Positions 6,543 to 8,161 of a stretch of 8,161 nt of DNA are shown one piece after another (positions within the stretch are counted from its first letter, which is position 1; every line of letters begins with the position of its first letter). The notes beneath the pieces were generated by a model that saw nothing but the letters and a program-made list of their open reading frames with translations, was not told the DNA's origin and searched no databases. A program made the position numbers and the translations under genes. The stretch spans positions 1 through 8,161 of the forward strand of contig JANXYT010000198.1 in the NCBI GenBank assembly GCA_025355915.1. The letters are read 5' to 3'. Source of the stretch: Holophagaceae bacterium. Lineage in GTDB: Bacteria > Acidobacteriota > Holophagae > Holophagales > Holophagaceae.

Positions 6543-7021
6543 GGGTTCCAGAATCTCTGGTGCAGTTCCGCGATCTCCGCCTCCACTTCCTCCACCGGCC
6601 CGGTCACGGAGATGTCCTTCTGACCATGGGTGAACAGGTAGCGGCAGGGCACATCCAGGGTGGGGTTCGCGTGGCTATGGCCCGTGAAGGTGAGGAGGCG
6701 GCTTTCAGCCATGCCGTACACCAGGTGCCCGATGTTGGCCCAGTAGATGGTGCCCGCGCACATGGCGCAGGGTTCCACCGTGGTGTAGAGCGTGCAGCCA
6801 GACAGGTACTCCGCCGAGAAGTTCGTGTCGGCCGTGCGGGCCAGCACCGCCTCCGCATGGTTGACGGCGCTGACGTTCCCCTGCTCCAGGAGGACGGTCT
6901 CGTGGTCGGGCCCCACGAGGATGGCGCCGAAGGGATGGTGACCGAAACTGGCTGCCCGCCGCGCCACCGCGTTCGCACGCTGCAGATGGCGGAGGACCTG
7001 TTCGGAAGAGGGAGCGGACAT
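6539..7021 (-). CDS. Nucleobase/nucleoside deaminase, CDA/GuaD-like zinc enzyme
   Basis: Zinc hydrolase of the cytidine-deaminase fold (COG0590 type), 160 residues, cytoplasmic; such enzymes deaminate guanine, cytosine, adenosine or related rings. The catalytic set is complete: HAE (His55 zinc ligand, Glu57 proton shuttle) and EPCAMC (Cys85 and Cys88 zinc ligands). The segment TLYTTVEPCAMCAGTIYWA resembles bacterial guanine deaminase GuaD (EPCPMCLGAIYWA). It lacks the DPTAHAE context of tRNA-adenosine deaminase TadA, having SAVNHAE instead, so a free base or nucleoside is the likelier substrate. The minus-strand start is well supported by AGGAG (complement of 7027-7031), five bases before the ATG. 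It lies 66 bases downstream of the regulator gene on the same strand and converges on the transporter operon. Guanine deaminase is my first guess, at moderate confidence; cytosine-type substrates are not excluded. Confidence 0.9.
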   Translation of the reverse strand: MSAPSSEQVLRHLQRANAVARRAASFGHHPFGAILVGPDHETVLLEQGNVSAVNHAEAVLARTADTNFSAEYLSGCTLYTTVEPCAMCAGTIYWANIGHLVYGMAESRLLTFTGHSHANPTLDVPCRYLFTHGQKDISVTGPVEEVEAEIAELHQRFWNP

Positions 7022-7087
7022 GCTGTCTCCTGGAAGGTGCGATGCAGGCGGGGCACCGGAGCACCCTCGCCAATCGGGCGATCGACC

Positions 7088-7993
7088 TTATGGCTTTTGC
7101 GCCGGGCCCACGTTGAACGCCCCGGGCTGCATGGGGAGCCAATGGTTGACGAAGAGCGGCTGGGCGACTTTGTCCGCCGCCTTCAGACGCCTGAGGGTGC
7201 CCGTGTGGTCCTGGGCGGCCAGCACGATGGCGAAGGCATGAGCCAGGGCGGCGAAGGAGGTGATGCTGCAGCTGAAGAGCAGGTCCTCGCTGGGCACGGG
7301 GATGAGGATGTCCGAATGGGGCTTCAGGGGTGAATCCGCCCGGTCCGAGAAAGCGAGTACAGGGATCCCGCTTTCCTTGGCGAAGATGGCCGCATCCACC
7401 GTCTCTCGACTGTAGGGGGCAAAGCTGAGCACCACGAGGAGATCCTCAGGCCCGAGGTTGGCCACTTGATTGGAGAAGTCGGACGGAATGGCCGCGATGC
7501 AGGGCAGGCCCGCCTGCGTGAAATAGAAACCCATGATGAGGCTCATCACATGGGATACCCCACGGCCAAGAATCACCCGGTGATGCGCCTTGACCAGCAT
7601 CCGGGTGGCGGATTCCAGGGTGGGCTGATCCACCATCTGGATCAGGCGATCGAGGTGCTCTCCATCCCGGCGGACCACCTCCGCCAGGGTTCCGTACACG
7701 TCCGTGGGCGACTTCATGAGTTCCAGGTCCGAGTCCCCCGAGCGGGCATGGCACGCCCCCCGGAGGGCATTCCGGAAGTCGCTGAAGCCGCTGTAACCCA
7801 GCCGCTTGGCGAACCGGACCACGGTCCCGACGCTCACCTCCGAGCGGTTCGCCATGGATTCGATGCCCCAGAGGGCCCCGAGCAGCGGATCGGACATCAA
7901 GGCGTCCGCCACGCGCCGCATGGCTTCCGGGAGTTCCCGGTAAGCCTCCGCGAGGCGCGCCTGAATGGGCTGGGGAAGGGTATCGGTGGACAT
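7088..7993 (-). CDS. RpiR-family transcriptional regulator (HTH + SIS domain)
   Basis: DNA-binding regulator of the RpiR/MurR family, 301 residues. The N-terminal HTH_6 domain spans about residues 8-80, with the helix-turn-helix around IESMANRSEVSVGTVVRFAKRLGY (44-67) followed by the family-typical SGFSDFR. The SIS domain spans roughly 128-260, with GRGVSH (143-148), SFAPYSRET (190-198) and the GIPVLAFSD strand; SIS domains normally bind phosphosugars, and these loops hold the usual Ser/Thr-rich ligand contacts. The start ATG is the complement of 7991-7993; no strong ribosome site is seen. The deaminase gene follows 66 bases downstream on the same strand, so the two probably share a transcript. 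The convergent nucleoside importer is a plausible second target. A pentose phosphate released from nucleosides would be a sensible effector, but this is inference; some RpiR proteins control amino acid or nucleobase genes instead. Confidence 0.92.
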   Translation of the reverse strand: MSTDTLPQPIQARLAEAYRELPEAMRRVADALMSDPLLGALWGIESMANRSEVSVGTVVRFAKRLGYSGFSDFRNALRGACHARSGDSDLELMKSPTDVYGTLAEVVRRDGEHLDRLIQMVDQPTLESATRMLVKAHHRVILGRGVSHVMSLIMGFYFTQAGLPCIAAIPSDFSNQVANLGPEDLLVVLSFAPYSRETVDAAIFAKESGIPVLAFSDRADSPLKPHSDILIPVPSEDLLFSCSITSFAALAHAFAIVLAAQDHTGTLRRLKAADKVAQPLFVNHWLPMQPGAFNVGPAQKP

Positions 7994-7999
7994 CTAGGT

Positions 8000-8018
8000 T
8001 GGGAATCATACCATTCGA
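8000..8018. promoter_or_regulatory. Candidate operator in the regulator leader
   Basis: TGGGAATC (8000-8007) followed by ATTCGA (8013-8018) forms an imperfect inverted repeat, GAAT-N6-ATTC at its core, starting seven bases upstream of the regulator start codon. Its left half matches TCGGAATC of the palindrome at 1290-1307 in seven of eight positions. On the minus strand the same stretch includes TATGAT (complement of 8005-8010), which could be a -10 box, but no good -35 lies 16-18 bases upstream. Autoregulation by the RpiR protein would fit. The symmetry is modest, so confidence is low. Confidence 0.3.
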
Positions 8019-8021
8019 TCA

Positions 8022-8161
8022 TTATTTGAATTTACGACTCCGCATTTCGCCAAAACTGAGGCGACCTTTATGGGTCTGGGCCCGGGGAACGCTCCGCTTG
8101 TTGGCGGTCCGGCGTTCATAATGAGGTGGCTCTGCTTGGCCCAGTTCGCCGCGGGAGATCG
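8022..8161 (-). CDS. Possible C-terminal end of a minus-strand gene (partial, uncertain)
   Basis: On the minus strand a frame is open from the right edge to a TAA (complement of 8022-8024), giving about 45 residues that are strongly basic, including PPHYERRTANKRSVPRAQ and ending MRSRKFK. If real, it would lie 28 bases upstream of the regulator gene on the same strand. Two other frames are also open here: the neighbouring minus-strand frame runs past position 8022, and a plus-strand frame starts with ATG 8070 after GAGG (8058-8061) and runs off the edge. Third-position G/C content does not clearly separate them. I recognise no family. The rest of the stretch 7994-8161 holds only the candidate operator. 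Confidence 0.3.
   Translation of the reverse strand, partial: ISRGELGQAEPPHYERRTANKRSVPRAQTHKGRLSFGEMRSRKFK

Noticed and set aside
7040..7070. Small GC-rich hairpin (GGGTGC-UCCG-GUGCCC in minus-strand RNA) between regulator and deaminase
   Set aside because: Only six base pairs including two G-U, with no T-run after it; not enough to call a terminator or a regulatory RNA.
6512..7333. Plus-strand open frame of 273 codons across the deaminase and regulator genes
   Set aside because: The minus strand encodes complete HAE/PCxxC deaminase and RpiR proteins here; the plus-strand translation has no family features.
7466..8029. Plus-strand open frame of 187 codons opposite the regulator N-terminal half
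   Set aside because: Overlaps the HTH and SIS coding sequence in antisense and has no motif.

Overview
The window is a compact, GC-rich stretch of a bacterial chromosome with strong G/C preference at third codon positions. The substrate-binding protein carries a type I (non-lipoprotein) signal peptide, which suggests a Gram-negative, periplasm-bearing organism. I cannot fix the species from sequence alone. An Acidobacteriota-like (Holophaga/Geothrix type) or deltaproteobacterial-like host would fit, but that is only a guess. No rRNA, tRNA, CRISPR array, transposase or phage gene is visible.

Layout, left to right. (1) The window opens inside a plus-strand amidohydrolase gene of the SsnA / chlorohydrolase-deaminase type (1-1229, 5' end missing). 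(2) After a 95-bp gap holding a perfect 8+2+8 palindrome comes a plus-strand ABC importer of the BMP/PnrA nucleoside class: periplasmic binding protein (1325-2335), duplicated ATPase (2511-4097) and two permeases (4090-5187 and 5184-6134). The permease starts overlap the preceding stop codons by 8 and 4 bp. The binding-protein gene is separated from the ATPase gene by an AT-richer 175-bp spacer dominated by a long inverted repeat of CCAAG octamers. (3) A small plus-strand gene of unknown function (6171-6542) follows the permeases. (4) Its stop codon overlaps that of a convergent minus-strand gene pair: a zinc cytidine-deaminase-fold nucleobase/nucleoside deaminase (6539-7021), and upstream of it an RpiR-family HTH-SIS regulator (7088-7993). 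(5) The last about 170 bp hold the AT-richer leader of the regulator gene and, at low confidence, the tail of another minus-strand gene.

Working together (inference from family knowledge): the importer probably brings nucleosides or purine bases through the inner membrane. Two unrelated deaminases, one amidohydrolase-fold and one CDA-fold, would deaminate the purine or a related aminated heterocycle. The RpiR-type regulator, which usually senses a phosphosugar through its SIS domain, is the local candidate controller. Similar GGAATC-containing inverted repeats lie just upstream of the binding-protein gene and of the regulator gene, so they are candidate operators. Nothing here looks like an entirely new class of system. 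The least explained items are the octamer inverted repeat inside the transporter operon, the palindrome at 1290-1307 and the orphan 123-residue protein.
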